The notes under the pieces were generated by a model that was given only the letters and a program-made list of their open reading frames with translations, was not told the origin of the DNA and did no database searches. The translations under genes and the position numbers were made by a program. From Acidiferrobacterales bacterium (lineage in GTDB: Bacteria > Pseudomonadota > Gammaproteobacteria > Arenicellales > JAJDZL01), in NCBI GenBank assembly GCA_028820695.1, contig JAPPIB010000035.1:1-64000 (forward strand): DNA of 64,000 nucleotides, written 5' to 3'. This document shows positions 41,578-51,775 of the stretch, one piece after another. Within the stretch, counting starts at the first letter, position 1; each line of letters begins with the position of its first letter.

Positions 41578-42723
41578 TTATTCAGGCGAAGTCGGTGATG
41601 ACGCCTGTGGTGCGATAGTACGAGTCATAGCGTGCTCCTGCCCTTTTTCGAAAATTACGATATGTTCGATATTCAATCTCAAACCGATGTGCTCACCAAG
41701 CTGATGATTGTGATGGGAGTCAGCCAGACAGTAAATCGACTGGCCATCTTCCAGTCTGACGGTGTAGAGAAAATGGGAGCCGCGGAACGACTTTCGGATC
41801 ACCTTGCCTGTGAGTTCACTGGCATCATCGTGCAGGATGTCATCGGGCCGAAGTAGTATTTCAACCTGCGCATCCCTTTTCAAGCCATAGTCGTTTTGAA
41901 ACGCATGCAGTCCAAAAGCGGATCTCAGCATCTGGTCGCTGATGACGTCGGCACTTATGAATTCGCCCTCGCCGACAAACCGCGCGGTAAAACGATTCAG
42001 TGGATGGTGGTACACGTTGAACGGGACGTCCCATTGGTGCACGTATCCTTTTTCCATGATGCCGATCTTGTCAGCCATTGAGAACGCAATTTCGTGATTA
42101 TGGGTGACCATGATGGTCGAGATGTTTTCCTGGGTGAGAATACGCTTGACTTCAGGTATCAGCGTATTGCGGATTTCGACGTCAAGACTGGAAAACGGCT
42201 CATCCATCAGCAAAAGTTCAGGCTTTGGAGCGATTGCACGGGCGAGAGCGATTCGCTGCTGCTCACCACCCGACAGCGAGTAAGGGTCGCGGTCTCCAAA
42301 ACCTTCCAGGTCGATCAGCATCAGCAGACTGCGAACCCGATTGTCCCGGTCCGCAGCTTTCCACTTCCTCAGTCCGAATGAAATATTCTGTGAGACACTC
42401 AAATGCGGAAATAAGGCATAGTCCTGGAACATCAAGCCGATATTGCGCTTTTCCGGAGCAACCGAATTGCCTGGTGACGAAAGAGTCGCAGAGTTCATGG
42501 TGATTGACCCGGCATGCAGAGGTTCGAATCCCGCGATGCCTCTCAGCAGTGTTGACTTGCCACAGCCACTAGGTCCGAGTATTGATCCCATCTCACCGGG
42601 CTGGAGTTCGAAACTGACTGCGTTCACAGCACGACGTCCATTTCCGTAACTCAGGGAAACGTCGCACACCGCCAGAAGCGGCTGGGTCCCGGTGCGGTCT
42701 ATTGCTGAGTTGCTGTCATTCAT
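41578..42723 (-). CDS. fbpC: Ferric iron ABC transporter ATPase
   Basis: A 381-residue ATPase of the FbpC/PotA group. Motifs: Walker A GPSGCGKSTLL near residue 53, Q-loop FQDYALF, signature LSGGEQQR, Walker B LLLMDEP and switch His VTHNHE. The C-terminal third (about 250-360) is a TOBE-type regulatory domain. The tail after AMTRTIAPQ is unlike the family. The gene lies 11 bases after the fbpB-type permease, completing an iron-uptake operon headed by a Fur box. Confidence 0.88.
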   Translation of the reverse strand: MNDSNSAIDRTGTQPLLAVCDVSLSYGNGRRAVNAVSFELQPGEMGSILGPSGCGKSTLLRGIAGFEPLHAGSITMNSATLSSPGNSVAPEKRNIGLMFQDYALFPHLSVSQNISFGLRKWKAADRDNRVRSLLMLIDLEGFGDRDPYSLSGGEQQRIALARAIAPKPELLLMDEPFSSLDVEIRNTLIPEVKRILTQENISTIMVTHNHEIAFSMADKIGIMEKGYVHQWDVPFNVYHHPLNRFTARFVGEGEFISADVISDQMLRSAFGLHAFQNDYGLKRDAQVEILLRPDDILHDDASELTGKVIRKSFRGSHFLYTVRLEDGQSIYCLADSHHNHQLGEHIGLRLNIEHIVIFEKGQEHAMTRTIAPQASSPTSPE

Positions 42724-42734
42724 CTTGACCGTTC

Positions 42735-44372
42735 CTATCGTCTTTCACGGGTCATCGTCTTGCTCAGGATAATCACTGGAACAATTCCAGTCAACACGAT
42801 TGTCAGCGAGGGCAGGGCGGCGTCAATGAGTCGTTCGTCTGACGCCAGTTCATACGCGCGGACAGCGAGCGTGTTGAAATTGAAAGGGCGCAGAATCAAT
42901 GTGGCGGGCAATTCTTTCAGCACATCGACAAAAACAATCAGGAATGCCGTAATCAGCGACGCGCGCATCACTGGCAGGTGGACGCGTTTTAACACTTCCC
43001 AAGGTCGGCATCCCAATACGCGAGCCGAATAGTCCATGCTGGGTCTGATCCGTTGCAATCCGGTTTGTACAGCATTCAGCGAAATGGCAAGAAACCTCAC
43101 AGTATATGCGAACAGAAGCGCAAAGATCGAACCGGACAGGATCAGTCCGACTTCGATGTCCAGAGCAGATCGGAATAAATCTATCAGTCGAAGGTCAAGC
43201 CAGACCAGAGGGGTGATGACCCCGACCGCGATAATTGCGCCGGGTATGGCATACCCCAGACCCGAAACGGCAACCATGCTCGCGACAACGCGAGTCGAAA
43301 CTGTGCGTTTGGCATAACCCAGGACGACCGAAAGAATTACCGCGATCGCGGCAGCGGTGGCACCGAGCCGAACCGTGTTCCATACAAGCACGGCGAATCG
43401 CGAAAGATCGTACTCAGCATCAAACAGTGTCCACTTCAGCAAAATCAGGGCCGGTAGCAGAAATCCAAGAAGTACCGGTAAGAAGCACGCAAGCCACGCC
43501 AGCAAGGCTTTTTTGCCGACCAGACGGATTTTGGACTGATGGATGGTTTTCCCCTTTGCTGAATGGTACTGTACCTTTCGGCGCGAGAACCACTCACAGA
43601 ACATCAGCAAACCGACGAATCCGAGCAGCATGATGGACAGCTGTGCGGCGACAGAGGCATCGCCGTAACTACCGAAAGCGCGGATGATTCCAGTGGTGAA
43701 CGTGTCGATACCGAAAAACTGCACGGTACCGTAGTCCGCAAGTGTTTCCATCAAGGCGAGCGAGACACCGGCGACAATCGCCGGCCTGGTGAGGGGGACC
43801 GCAACCTTGAAGAAACTCTCCCCCATGCTGTAACCGAGCGTTCGGCTCAGTTCGATAAATCCCGACGATTGCTCAAGAAATGAGATTCTCGACAGCAGAT
43901 AGACATAAGGATAGAGCACCAGGGCGAACAGGACTATGGCACCGGGTAGCGACCGGATCGAAACATATAGATCGGCAAACCGCTCCTCACCGACTATGTG
44001 ACGCACCAAGGTGTAAACCGGCCCAAAGTAATCCAGTAATCCGGTGTAGGTGTAAGCGATGATGTAGGCCGGAAATGCCAAAGGCAGCAATAACGCCCAG
44101 ACAAACACCTTGCGTCCGGGAAATTCACAGATGCTGGTCAGCCAGGCTGTTGGTACACCGATGATCAACGTCAGCGAGCCGACACCGAGCATCAGCAATA
44201 GGGAATTCGTGACATAGGTCCCGATCACTGTATCGACCAGATGTTTCAGCAATGCAATACTTTCTGTGGTGACAGCTGATCCGAAAATTGCAATCAGCGG
44301 GGAGACCACGACCAGAGTGATCACGGGAGTTGACAGGGCAAGCGGACTGAAGTTTGAGGAGCGCATATGCAA
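42735..44372 (-). CDS. fbpB: Ferric iron ABC transporter permease (fused, two halves)
   Basis: A 545-residue FbpB-type permease with about twelve membrane spans in two homologous halves, so one chain forms the whole channel. The ATPase-docking loops are ELSRTLGYSMGESFFKVAVPLTRPA near residue 178 and YSARVLGCRPWEVLKRVHLPVMRAS near residue 450. It sits between the binding protein and the ATPase in the usual fbpABC order. Confidence 0.9.
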   Translation of the reverse strand: MHMRSSNFSPLALSTPVITLVVVSPLIAIFGSAVTTESIALLKHLVDTVIGTYVTNSLLLMLGVGSLTLIIGVPTAWLTSICEFPGRKVFVWALLLPLAFPAYIIAYTYTGLLDYFGPVYTLVRHIVGEERFADLYVSIRSLPGAIVLFALVLYPYVYLLSRISFLEQSSGFIELSRTLGYSMGESFFKVAVPLTRPAIVAGVSLALMETLADYGTVQFFGIDTFTTGIIRAFGSYGDASVAAQLSIMLLGFVGLLMFCEWFSRRKVQYHSAKGKTIHQSKIRLVGKKALLAWLACFLPVLLGFLLPALILLKWTLFDAEYDLSRFAVLVWNTVRLGATAAAIAVILSVVLGYAKRTVSTRVVASMVAVSGLGYAIPGAIIAVGVITPLVWLDLRLIDLFRSALDIEVGLILSGSIFALLFAYTVRFLAISLNAVQTGLQRIRPSMDYSARVLGCRPWEVLKRVHLPVMRASLITAFLIVFVDVLKELPATLILRPFNFNTLAVRAYELASDERLIDAALPSLTIVLTGIVPVIILSKTMTRERR

Positions 44373-44458
44373 TCAAGCGAGATTGAATCGAAAAAGGAAA
44401 TCTGTCTTCGAAACCCGACCCGAGGGTGAGACGTTAACTCGTGAGATATCGCAATTGT

Positions 44459-45682
44459 CTATCGCCAACCTGCGCGGTCCATGATCTTTACCGCTTCAGA
44501 GTTCAGTTCCCCAAGCTTTCCCATTTCCAGATCATCTGCGGCGAATGTACCGAACTCTGTAAGAAGATCGGCCCATGGAATTTCGGGTAGAACCGGATAC
44601 TCATAGTTGACCCGTGCGTACCATTCCTGCGATTCGGGTTTGAGCATATAGTCCAGCAGACATTGTGCGTTTGCCGGATGCTTGGCATGTAAAGTGATTC
44701 CAGCACCACTGACGTTGACATGTGCTCCGCGGTCATTCTGGTTCGGCCAGATGATTCCGACATCATCGGCGATGGCAACGTCTTTTGCGACCAACCGCCC
44801 GAAATAATAACTGTTGGCGAGGGAAAAATCGCATTGTCCGGCTGCCACGGCTAGTATCTGGTCAGTGTCACCGCCCGTTGGCGGGCGGGCAAAATTCCCA
44901 ACCAGTTGTTTTGCCCACGCGAGAACATAAACCTTCGCCTCGGCGTAAGGGTCTGTTTGCTCACTTTTTGAATCCAGTTGTCCCCGCGCCCACTCCAATG
45001 TTTCCTCATTGAGCCATCCGGGCGAACCGGACCGTTCAAGATGGCCCGGCATTGCGGCGATCATTGCCGCAACCAAGGACTGGTTGTAGATACTTCCGGA
45101 AGATCTGATGCACAGTTTACCCGCATTGTCGGGATGCGCGAGCATTTCATATGAACTTGCCGCGGACTGATCAGCGCGTTTACGAGAGTAGTAAATCGGT
45201 CTCGCCCGTTGCGACAGACCAATCCAGTATCCATCGCCATTGTCAACACCTTGATCTCGAAGATGGCTCGGTACTTTGTCGGCTATCGGCTTCGGAATCG
45301 CCCGCAGCACATTTTTGCTTTTCGCACGGTGCAGGCGACCCGCGTCAACAGTAATGAAAACATCCGCTGGCGTTGCCTTTCCCTCCAACTCGATTCTCTT
45401 GAGCAGTCCATCCGCCTTTCCGGTCACCAGATTGATCTGAATTTCCGATGAGTGATGATTGCTGAATGCTTCCTGGAAGTTTTGCAGCAGTGGAAGAATC
45501 AACGCCTCCTTTCTCGCGGAGTAGACGTTGATCACCGCATTTTTCTCGAGTGCATCTGCGGCGACTGTCGGACAGGGATCCTGCGCACTCGAAGCCTGAC
45601 TGAATACCGAGATTGCGGCCAGCGCACAGGTACACAGCACCCTGATCTTACTTTTCGAGAAATCCAATAATTTGTTGTTCAT
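44459..45682 (-). CDS. fbpA: Periplasmic ferric iron-binding protein
   Basis: A 407-residue iron-binding protein of the transferrin-like FbpA family. The start is the ATG at 45682, preceded by a GGAGG-like site; the frame runs open to 45790 through the Fur box. The signal peptide covers about residues 12-32 (IRVLCTCALAAISVFSQASSA). Family landmarks are VINVYSARKEAL near residue 50, FITVDAGRLHRAK and the paired iron-ligand tyrosines in NSYYFGRLV. It captures Fe3+ in the periplasm for FbpBC and is expected to be Fur-repressed. Confidence 0.92.
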   Translation of the reverse strand: MNNKLLDFSKSKIRVLCTCALAAISVFSQASSAQDPCPTVAADALEKNAVINVYSARKEALILPLLQNFQEAFSNHHSSEIQINLVTGKADGLLKRIELEGKATPADVFITVDAGRLHRAKSKNVLRAIPKPIADKVPSHLRDQGVDNGDGYWIGLSQRARPIYYSRKRADQSAASSYEMLAHPDNAGKLCIRSSGSIYNQSLVAAMIAAMPGHLERSGSPGWLNEETLEWARGQLDSKSEQTDPYAEAKVYVLAWAKQLVGNFARPPTGGDTDQILAVAAGQCDFSLANSYYFGRLVAKDVAIADDVGIIWPNQNDRGAHVNVSGAGITLHAKHPANAQCLLDYMLKPESQEWYARVNYEYPVLPEIPWADLLTEFGTFAADDLEMGKLGELNSEAVKIMDRAGWR

Positions 45683-45717
45683 CTGAATAACCTCCATGCA
45701 ATCTAGAAAACAACAAT

Positions 45718-45736
45718 AGTAATGATAAACATTATT
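45718..45736 (-). promoter_or_regulatory. Fur box upstream of fbpA
   Basis: AGTAATGATAAACATTATT matches the 19-bp Fur consensus at 15 positions and lies 36 bases upstream of the fbpA ATG. The surrounding A+T-rich run (45711-45745) is a likely promoter. It places the fbpABC operon under iron control. Confidence 0.8.
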
Positions 45737-45976
45737 ATTACTATGTATCAACAAAATTGTTGCAAGGATGCTGGCCCGGGATGCTCTCAATTATTCGTCT
45801 CTTAACCGGAAATCCGACATTTCAGGTTTACAATAGCGACATTGACCAGATCGGACAGGCGAACACGGATTCCGGTCGGGCTATCAGAATTTTTCGAATA
45901 TCACTGAAATCATCACGAGTGCCTCAATAAATACAAACCCAATCGCCGTGAACCTCACTGCGATTTCATCGCGTCA

Positions 45977-47887
45977 ATGTCCGCTGAGATGATTGCCAGA
46001 ATTACTTTCGGTTTACTGATTTTCGTGCTTGCCGCCGCGTCGTTCGGGCAGGATGATGAAGAATTGCTTCCACCGGAGGAAGCGTTCGCGTTCAGCAGCG
46101 AAATCGACGGCGATGAACTGGTTGCGAGTTGGAATATCGCAGATGGGTACTATATGTACCAAGACAAGTTTGCTGCCGTATCCCTGACAGACGGAGTTGA
46201 GGTTCGTGATCTGATTCTACCGGCAGGCGAGACGAAAGATGACCCGCTGTTCGGTGAGGTCACTGTCCATACCGAACGGGTTGAAGTCCGTATCCCCATT
46301 CACGCAGACGATTCGGTCCGAACCGCAAAACTCGAGGTATGGTCGCAGGGTTGCAATGAGCCGATTGGCGTTTGCTACCCACCGAACAGGAACGAAGTGA
46401 CCAAACTGCTATCGTTCATTTCTCCCGCTTCCGCAGATACCGCTGCAAACGAAGCATTCGAGGCCGCCCAGTCTTTCGGTGAGTCCGAACCCAATGCCTT
46501 GGAAAACCTGTTTTCCAACATGCCGGTGGTGACAGCCGATAATCTGCTTGATGTTGACGAGGCGTTTGTTCTCAACGTCTGGCAGGTGGATGGAGAGAGT
46601 CTTGTAGCCGCATTTGATGTGACGCCAGGCTATTACCTGTACCGTGACAAATTGGTATTCGACATCACCGGTGATGCGATGGGCCAGCGGCCCGAACTGC
46701 CTGCAAGCGTTCTCATGGATGACAAGTTTTTCGGTCCGACCTCAATCTATCCGGAAAACTTCGATGTCAGGATACCGCTGACCCGTGCCAGCCCGAACCC
46801 CGGCAAACTGCTTCTTACCGCAACCTACCAGGGATGCGCCAAGGACCTGATCTGCTATCCCCCGGTCACAAAGACATTCGATATCCGACTGCCGTCACTG
46901 GTCCAATCCGCATTTGCCGATAGCACATCGCCGCCCGACAGCGGATCCGGTGCCGGCGATGCCCGGGACGGCTCGGCCTGGTGGCTTCTTCTCACAGCAC
47001 TCGGAACTGGCATTCTGCTGACATTCACGCCGTGTGTGCTGCCACTGATTCCCATCCTGTCTTCGATTGTGGTTGGCAGCGATGCGTCGAACGCCGGGTT
47101 GCGCGGTGGAGTCCTGTCGATTATCTATGTATCGGGCACAATCGTCGCCTATGCGGCGGTCGGTGCGGTCGCCGGCGCTACAGGAGATCAGTTGCAGGCT
47201 TATTTTCAGAATGCCTGGGCGATCAGCATCATGAGCGCGGTATTCGTGCTGATGTCATTGTCGCTGTTTGGCTTTTATGAGATCCGATTGCCAAGCGCGT
47301 TCGAATCTCGGGTACAGGAAAGCACAATGAGAATCGGTGGCGGCAAGGCCGGTGCCGTGTTTGTGCTTGGCTTGCTGTCGGCACTTGTCGTCAGCGCCTG
47401 CGTATCACCCTTGCTGATTTCAGTCCTAGGGGTTGCGATTGCCAAGGCTGATCCCTACCTCGGGGCGTCCATGATGGCATCCATGGCACTTGGAATGGGC
47501 GCGATCCTGATTGCAATCGGTTTCGGTTTTGGTGTTGTGCTGCCCAAGGCAGGACCTTGGATGGACCGGCTCAAACAGGCCATGGGTGTGTTGATCCTCG
47601 CGGTTGCGATCTATCTTCTTGGCAACATCCCGCAGGTGCCGGTATTGGCACTGTGGGCAGTGCTGTTCATCATTACGGGCGTGTTTCTCGGCGCAACCCA
47701 GCCACTGCCCGAAAATCCGAGTGGCTGGAAGCTGCTCTATAAGGGACTCGGTCTGGTTCTCGTATTCTGGGGCGCGCTTTCGCTGATCGGTGCGGTGATG
47801 GGCAACCGCGACGTAATGCAACCGCTTTCGCAGTTCGCGACAAGTTCTCAGGGTGTCATCGCTGAATCAGATAGAAGATGGGTTTGA
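45977..47887 (+). CDS. dsbD: Thiol-disulfide interchange protein DsbD with two alpha domains and no C-terminal thioredoxin domain
   Basis: DsbD carries electrons from cytosolic thioredoxin across the inner membrane to periplasmic partners. Here the 636-residue product has a signal peptide (about 6-24), then two tandem DsbD-alpha domains. Each has a Cys pair: GCNEPIGVCYPP near 125-135 and GCAKDLICYPP near 285-295. The eight-span beta domain follows (about 330-610), with its two Cys in FTPCVLPLIP and SACVSPLL. The protein stops after the last span, so the gamma thioredoxin-like domain with CxxC is absent. The next gene, overlapping by 10 bases, encodes a membrane-anchored thioredoxin-like protein that may take that role. 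Confidence 0.88.
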   Translation: MSAEMIARITFGLLIFVLAAASFGQDDEELLPPEEAFAFSSEIDGDELVASWNIADGYYMYQDKFAAVSLTDGVEVRDLILPAGETKDDPLFGEVTVHTERVEVRIPIHADDSVRTAKLEVWSQGCNEPIGVCYPPNRNEVTKLLSFISPASADTAANEAFEAAQSFGESEPNALENLFSNMPVVTADNLLDVDEAFVLNVWQVDGESLVAAFDVTPGYYLYRDKLVFDITGDAMGQRPELPASVLMDDKFFGPTSIYPENFDVRIPLTRASPNPGKLLLTATYQGCAKDLICYPPVTKTFDIRLPSLVQSAFADSTSPPDSGSGAGDARDGSAWWLLLTALGTGILLTFTPCVLPLIPILSSIVVGSDASNAGLRGGVLSIIYVSGTIVAYAAVGAVAGATGDQLQAYFQNAWAISIMSAVFVLMSLSLFGFYEIRLPSAFESRVQESTMRIGGGKAGAVFVLGLLSALVVSACVSPLLISVLGVAIAKADPYLGASMMASMALGMGAILIAIGFGFGVVLPKAGPWMDRLKQAMGVLILAVAIYLLGNIPQVPVLALWAVLFIITGVFLGATQPLPENPSGWKLLYKGLGLVLVFWGALSLIGAVMGNRDVMQPLSQFATSSQGVIAESDRRWV

Positions 47888-48426
47888 CTGATACCAGAAA
47901 GCTCGTTGTTGTGACAACGATGCTCGCAGTCGCCGTGACCGCACTTGTCGCAGGCGTGATGTGGCAACGCCATAGTTCGTCAACCACCATATCCTCCATC
48001 GGAGCAATTGACGATCTTCGCGAATATGAGAGCAGCTGGCGGGTAATCAACGGCGAATCTTCGATTCTGGTGGACGATCTGAAAAATAAGACGGTCGTTC
48101 TGAATTTCTGGGGGAGCTGGTGCCCACCTTGCATTTCGGAGATGCCGCTTCTGGATCGGTTCAATACGGAACACAGCGAACAGGGTGTTCAGGTTGTGGG
48201 CGTGGTCATTGACCGGGAACAGGCCGCGAAGGATTTTCTTCAATCCAATCAAATCCGGTTTCCCTCGCTCATCGCAGAAATGCACGTCACCGATGAATTG
48301 ATGGAGTTGCTGGGCAACGATGACGGTGTGTTGCCTTATACAGTGGCATTCGGCCGCACCGGTGAACGAGTGTATACACATGAGGGCCCGCTGAAGGAGG
48401 AGGATCTGCTAAAGTTGATCCAGTGA
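47878..48426 (+). CDS. TlpA/ResA-like membrane-anchored thioredoxin
   Basis: A 182-residue protein with an N-terminal uncleaved anchor (about 8-28, LVVVTTMLAVAVTALVAGVMW) and a periplasmic thioredoxin fold with the active site FWGSWCPPCISEMP near residue 80. VLPYTVAFGRTGE carries the cis-Pro. The WCPPC site and anchor are typical of TlpA/ResA/CcmG proteins, which reduce periplasmic disulfides. Its ATG overlaps the dsbD stop, so the two are co-translated. It could accept electrons from the truncated DsbD. Confidence 0.87.
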   Translation: MGLTDTRKLVVVTTMLAVAVTALVAGVMWQRHSSSTTISSIGAIDDLREYESSWRVINGESSILVDDLKNKTVVLNFWGSWCPPCISEMPLLDRFNTEHSEQGVQVVGVVIDREQAAKDFLQSNQIRFPSLIAEMHVTDELMELLGNDDGVLPYTVAFGRTGERVYTHEGPLKEEDLLKLIQ

Positions 48427-48551
48427 GAGCGGGTCTTTCCCCTGGCTTGTATTTTGGGGAAAATGTAGTTAAAATCACCGAAAACATCTCTAAATGCCAC
48501 TAAATTGAATATAATTGAACTGGTAACCAAATACCAAATCAGCGTTTTCCA

Positions 48552-49007
48552 ATGTCGAATATTCTAGTATTGCATGGTCCGAATCTGAATCTCCTGGGTA
48601 CCCGGGAGCCTGAACATTACGGGCGGGTCACGCTTGAGGAGATCAATGAACGGGCTGCGCGGATTGCAAAGGACGCGGGATTCGGGGTCATCGCGAGACA
48701 AAGCAATGCCGAACACGAGATTGTAAATGTGTTGCAGGATGCTGTCGCCAGCGATGTGAGGTTTGTCGTATTCAATCCCGCCGCCTACACTCATACAAGT
48801 GTTGCGATCCGGGATGCGATGATTGCATCGGACATTCCTTTTGTCGAGGTTCACCTGTCCAACGTTTTCAGTCGCGAGGAGTTTCGCCATCATTCCTACC
48901 TTGCCGATATCGCGCAAGGAGTGATTTGCGGATTTGGTGTGCAAGGTTACGAATTCGCCATGCAGGTGGCCGTCAACCATCTGCGAATGGAACAGGAAGG
49001 AGATTAG
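48552..49007 (+). CDS. aroQ: 3-dehydroquinate dehydratase, type II
   Basis: Third step of the shikimate pathway. The 151-residue product has LHGPNLNLLGTREPEHYG near residue 5 (the active-site Tyr follows in EHYG), RQSNAEHEIV, FNPAAYTHTSVAIRDA with its catalytic His, and EVHLSNVFSREEFRHHSYLADIAQGVICGFG. It begins 125 bases after the tlpA-like gene and precedes accB by 3 bases, the usual aroQ-accB-accC order. Confidence 0.95.
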   Translation: MSNILVLHGPNLNLLGTREPEHYGRVTLEEINERAARIAKDAGFGVIARQSNAEHEIVNVLQDAVASDVRFVVFNPAAYTHTSVAIRDAMIASDIPFVEVHLSNVFSREEFRHHSYLADIAQGVICGFGVQGYEFAMQVAVNHLRMEQEGD

Positions 49008-49010
49008 GAA

Positions 49011-49451
49011 ATGGATCTGCGGAAGGTTCGCAAGCTGATTGAGATCTTCAACACTTCCAAGCTCAGCGAGATCGAGATTCGTGAAGGCGAGGAGTCGATC
49101 CGGCTTACGAGAACCCCAACCATCACACAGGCGCCGTACGCTGTGCCTGAAGTCCAGCCGGCGGTTTCGCCGGCCCCCGGAGGCAGCCAGTTTGATGAGC
49201 AGGAGGACAGCGATACATTTGCGGTCGAGTCGCCAATGGTTGGTACATTTTTTGCTTCCGCCTCCCCGGACGACTCACCTTTTGTGAGTGTGGGAGACAG
49301 TGTCAGTGTCGGAGACCCCTTGTGTCTGATCGAGGCGATGAAAATCTTCAACCAGATCGAAGCGGAGCAAAGTGGTACGATCGTCAGGATTCTGAAACAA
49401 GACCACGATCCTGTTGAATTCGGTGAACCGATTTTTCTCCTCAGGGAATGA
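49011..49451 (+). CDS. accB: Biotin carboxyl carrier protein of acetyl-CoA carboxylase
   Basis: A 146-residue BCCP. An N-terminal helix-rich section ([31 protein letters not shown]), a Pro/Ala linker at about 45-65 and the biotinyl domain with the EAMKIFNQI lysine near residue 112 are all in order. It carries CO2 on biotin for fatty-acid synthesis. The stop overlaps accC by 4 bases (ATGA). Confidence 0.95.
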   Translation: MDLRKVRKLIEIFNTSKLSEIEIREGEESIRLTRTPTITQAPYAVPEVQPAVSPAPGGSQFDEQEDSDTFAVESPMVGTFFASASPDDSPFVSVGDSVSVGDPLCLIEAMKIFNQIEAEQSGTIVRILKQDHDPVEFGEPIFLLRE

Positions 49452-50800
49452 TTAGCAAGGTCGTCATCGCCAACCGGGGCGAGATCGCGCTGAGAATTCT
49501 TCGTGCCTGTCGTGATCTTGGCATATCTACAGTGGCGTTGCACTCCGACATAGATGGCGAGGCCAAGTATGTCAAACTAGCCGATGAGTCAGTGTGTATC
49601 GGTCCGGCCCCGGCTCCCCGAAGCTATCTGAATATTCCCGCTGTGATTGCCGCAGCTGAGGTGACGAACGCCAATGCCATACACCCCGGCTACGGATTCC
49701 TTGCGGAAAATGCGGATTTTGCGGAAAGAGTGGAACAAAGCGGTTTCACCTTCATCGGACCGTCCCCCCAGGCGATCCGCACCATGGGGAACAAGATCGA
49801 AGCGATCCGTACGATGAAGAAGGCCGGGTTGCAATGCGTCCCGGGATCGGGCGGCGCGCTTGGGAGTGATATTGACGAGATCAAGGTTGAGGCAGCGAGG
49901 ATTGGATATCCGGTGCTGATCAAGGCAGCTGCCGGCGGTGGCGGAAAAGGGTTGCGACTCGTGGAAAACGAGTCTCAGCTTCAGTCTGCATTGGCTCTGT
50001 CCGTCAACGAATCAGCAATGGGGTTCGGGGATTCAACCCTTTATCTGGAAAAATTTCTGCACAACCCCCGCCACATAGAGATTCAGATTCTGTCAGACCA
50101 ATATGGAAATGCTGTACATCTAGGTGACCGCGACTGCTCGATCCAGCGGCGCAGACAGAAACTGATCGAAGAGGCACCTGCATTTGACATCAATGAGGAG
50201 TTGCGCAACCGACTCGGGCAGCAGTGTGTCACGGCCTGCAAGGAACTTGGCTATACCGGTGCCGGCACTTTCGAGTTCCTGTTCGATGGCAGGGAGTTTT
50301 ACTTTATCGAGATGAACACGCGGGTGCAGGTGGAGCATACGGTTACCGAAATGGTGACGGGGATCGACATCGTCAAGGAACAGATCAAGATAGCCGGTGG
50401 TGCGAAACTATCGTTCAGGCAGGAGGAGATTCGGATCGACGGCCATGCGATCGAGTGCAGAATCAATGCCGAACACCCGCAGACGCTGATGCCTTCACCT
50501 GGCAGGATAGTTCGCTATCACCCGCCTGGAGGCCCAGGCGTCCGGGTCGACTCGCACATATATAGCAACTACGAAATCACACCCCACTACGACTCGCTCA
50601 TCGCCAAGGTCGTCGCCCACGGTCAGGATCGCAGCGAAGCGATTGCCCGGATGAGAGGCGCACTGGAGGAATTGGTCGTCGATGGCGTCGCGACAACGAT
50701 AGAGTTGCACCAGGACATTCTGATGAGAAAGAAATTTCAACGTGGCGCGATTGACATCAATTATCTTGAGCGCATTTTTGAAAAACAGATCAGTTCGTGA
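49448..50800 (+). CDS. accC: Biotin carboxylase subunit of acetyl-CoA carboxylase
   Basis: ATP-dependent biotin carboxylase of 450 residues. It begins [25 protein letters not shown], followed by the ATP-grasp glycine loop [16 protein letters not shown] near residue 159, [13 protein letters not shown] and [20 protein letters not shown]. It pairs with accB (4-base overlap) and is followed by prmA with a GTGA overlap. All catalytic motifs are intact. Confidence 0.96.
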   Translation: MISKVVIANRGEIALRILRACRDLGISTVALHSDIDGEAKYVKLADESVCIGPAPAPRSYLNIPAVIAAAEVTNANAIHPGYGFLAENADFAERVEQSGFTFIGPSPQAIRTMGNKIEAIRTMKKAGLQCVPGSGGALGSDIDEIKVEAARIGYPVLIKAAAGGGGKGLRLVENESQLQSALALSVNESAMGFGDSTLYLEKFLHNPRHIEIQILSDQYGNAVHLGDRDCSIQRRRQKLIEEAPAFDINEELRNRLGQQCVTACKELGYTGAGTFEFLFDGREFYFIEMNTRVQVEHTVTEMVTGIDIVKEQIKIAGGAKLSFRQEEIRIDGHAIECRINAEHPQTLMPSPGRIVRYHPPGGPGVRVDSHIYSNYEITPHYDSLIAKVVAHGQDRSEAIARMRGALEELVVDGVATTIELHQDILMRKKFQRGAIDINYLERIFEKQISS

Positions 50801-51660
50801 GTGGCTCAGACTACACCAGTGTCGCAATCTGCTGCGGCTACGACATGTCGGGCAGCGTAACAGAGATCCTGGAAATTTTCGCGACTTGCTCTGTTTCCAT
50901 TCTGGCACCGGATAACGACAATCGCACCACTGTCACCGCGCTCTATGAGCCGGGCAGCCTGGATCTGGAGTTGCTGTTCAGCGAACTCGAACCACTCGCA
51001 CAGGAAGATGATCAGTTTCGTATCAAGCAGGAAATTGTTCGCGATCGGGACTGGGTGAGGGATTCCCAGAACGGATTCAAGCCGATACTGATCAGCGGCC
51101 GGTTGCGAATTTGCGCACCATGGCATGAAACTGACGCTTCTTCAACCAACAGTTTGATCATCAATCCTGGCCTGTCATTCGGGACCGGACATCATGCCAC
51201 CACCAGAATGTGTATCGAGTTCCTAACCGAGCGTGTGTTGTACGACTGTGAAATTGTCGATTTCGGTTGTGGCAGTGGAATTCTCGCACTGTCAGCACTG
51301 AAACTGGGCAGTCGATTCGCATGGGGTATCGACACCGATTGTGTTGCGCTTGATGAAAGTACCGACAACGCCGACCTAAACAATCTGGGATTCAAATTCA
51401 TCGCCGTGCATCCAGATGATTTTCTGTCGGATGTCCAGCCCGATGTCGTTTTGGCGAATCTTCATCTTGACGCATTGCTGGAGCTGTCCGAAACCCTGAA
51501 GTCATTGGTTTATGATGACGGCTGGCTGGCCATGTCCGGTGTTTTACGATCACAGGTGAAACCGGTCGTGCACGAATACGAGGATACCTTTGATCTGAAC
51601 GTCAGACACGATGACGACTGGGCGCTGATTTCCGGCAGGAAAAAGACTCAGACGACCTGA
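50797..51660 (+). CDS. prmA: Ribosomal protein L11 methyltransferase
   Basis: SAM-dependent methyltransferase that trimethylates L11. The 287-residue product has an N-terminal substrate-recognition domain, then [21 protein letters not shown] near residue 120, SAM motif [18 protein letters not shown] and [14 protein letters not shown] (the NLH variant of the NPP/NIL motif). The GTG start overlaps the accC stop. The accBC-prmA order is standard in gammaproteobacteria. Confidence 0.93.
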   Translation: MSGSDYTSVAICCGYDMSGSVTEILEIFATCSVSILAPDNDNRTTVTALYEPGSLDLELLFSELEPLAQEDDQFRIKQEIVRDRDWVRDSQNGFKPILISGRLRICAPWHETDASSTNSLIINPGLSFGTGHHATTRMCIEFLTERVLYDCEIVDFGCGSGILALSALKLGSRFAWGIDTDCVALDESTDNADLNNLGFKFIAVHPDDFLSDVQPDVVLANLHLDALLELSETLKSLVYDDGWLAMSGVLRSQVKPVVHEYEDTFDLNVRHDDDWALISGRKKTQTT

Positions 51661-51775
51661 TCCCATGCGAAGGTGGTTCGTCTGGTTGCGAGCGGAAATG
51701 CTTGCACACGCATGGTGTTCGTTATAATCCGACTGGTAAAATGCATTTGGCACTTCAAGCACGATTTGAGAGTTC

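Noticed and set aside
42505-42530. T-loop-like GGTTCGAATCC suggesting a tRNA
   Set aside because: It lies inside the fbpC coding sequence, and no acceptor or D-arm partner is present nearby.
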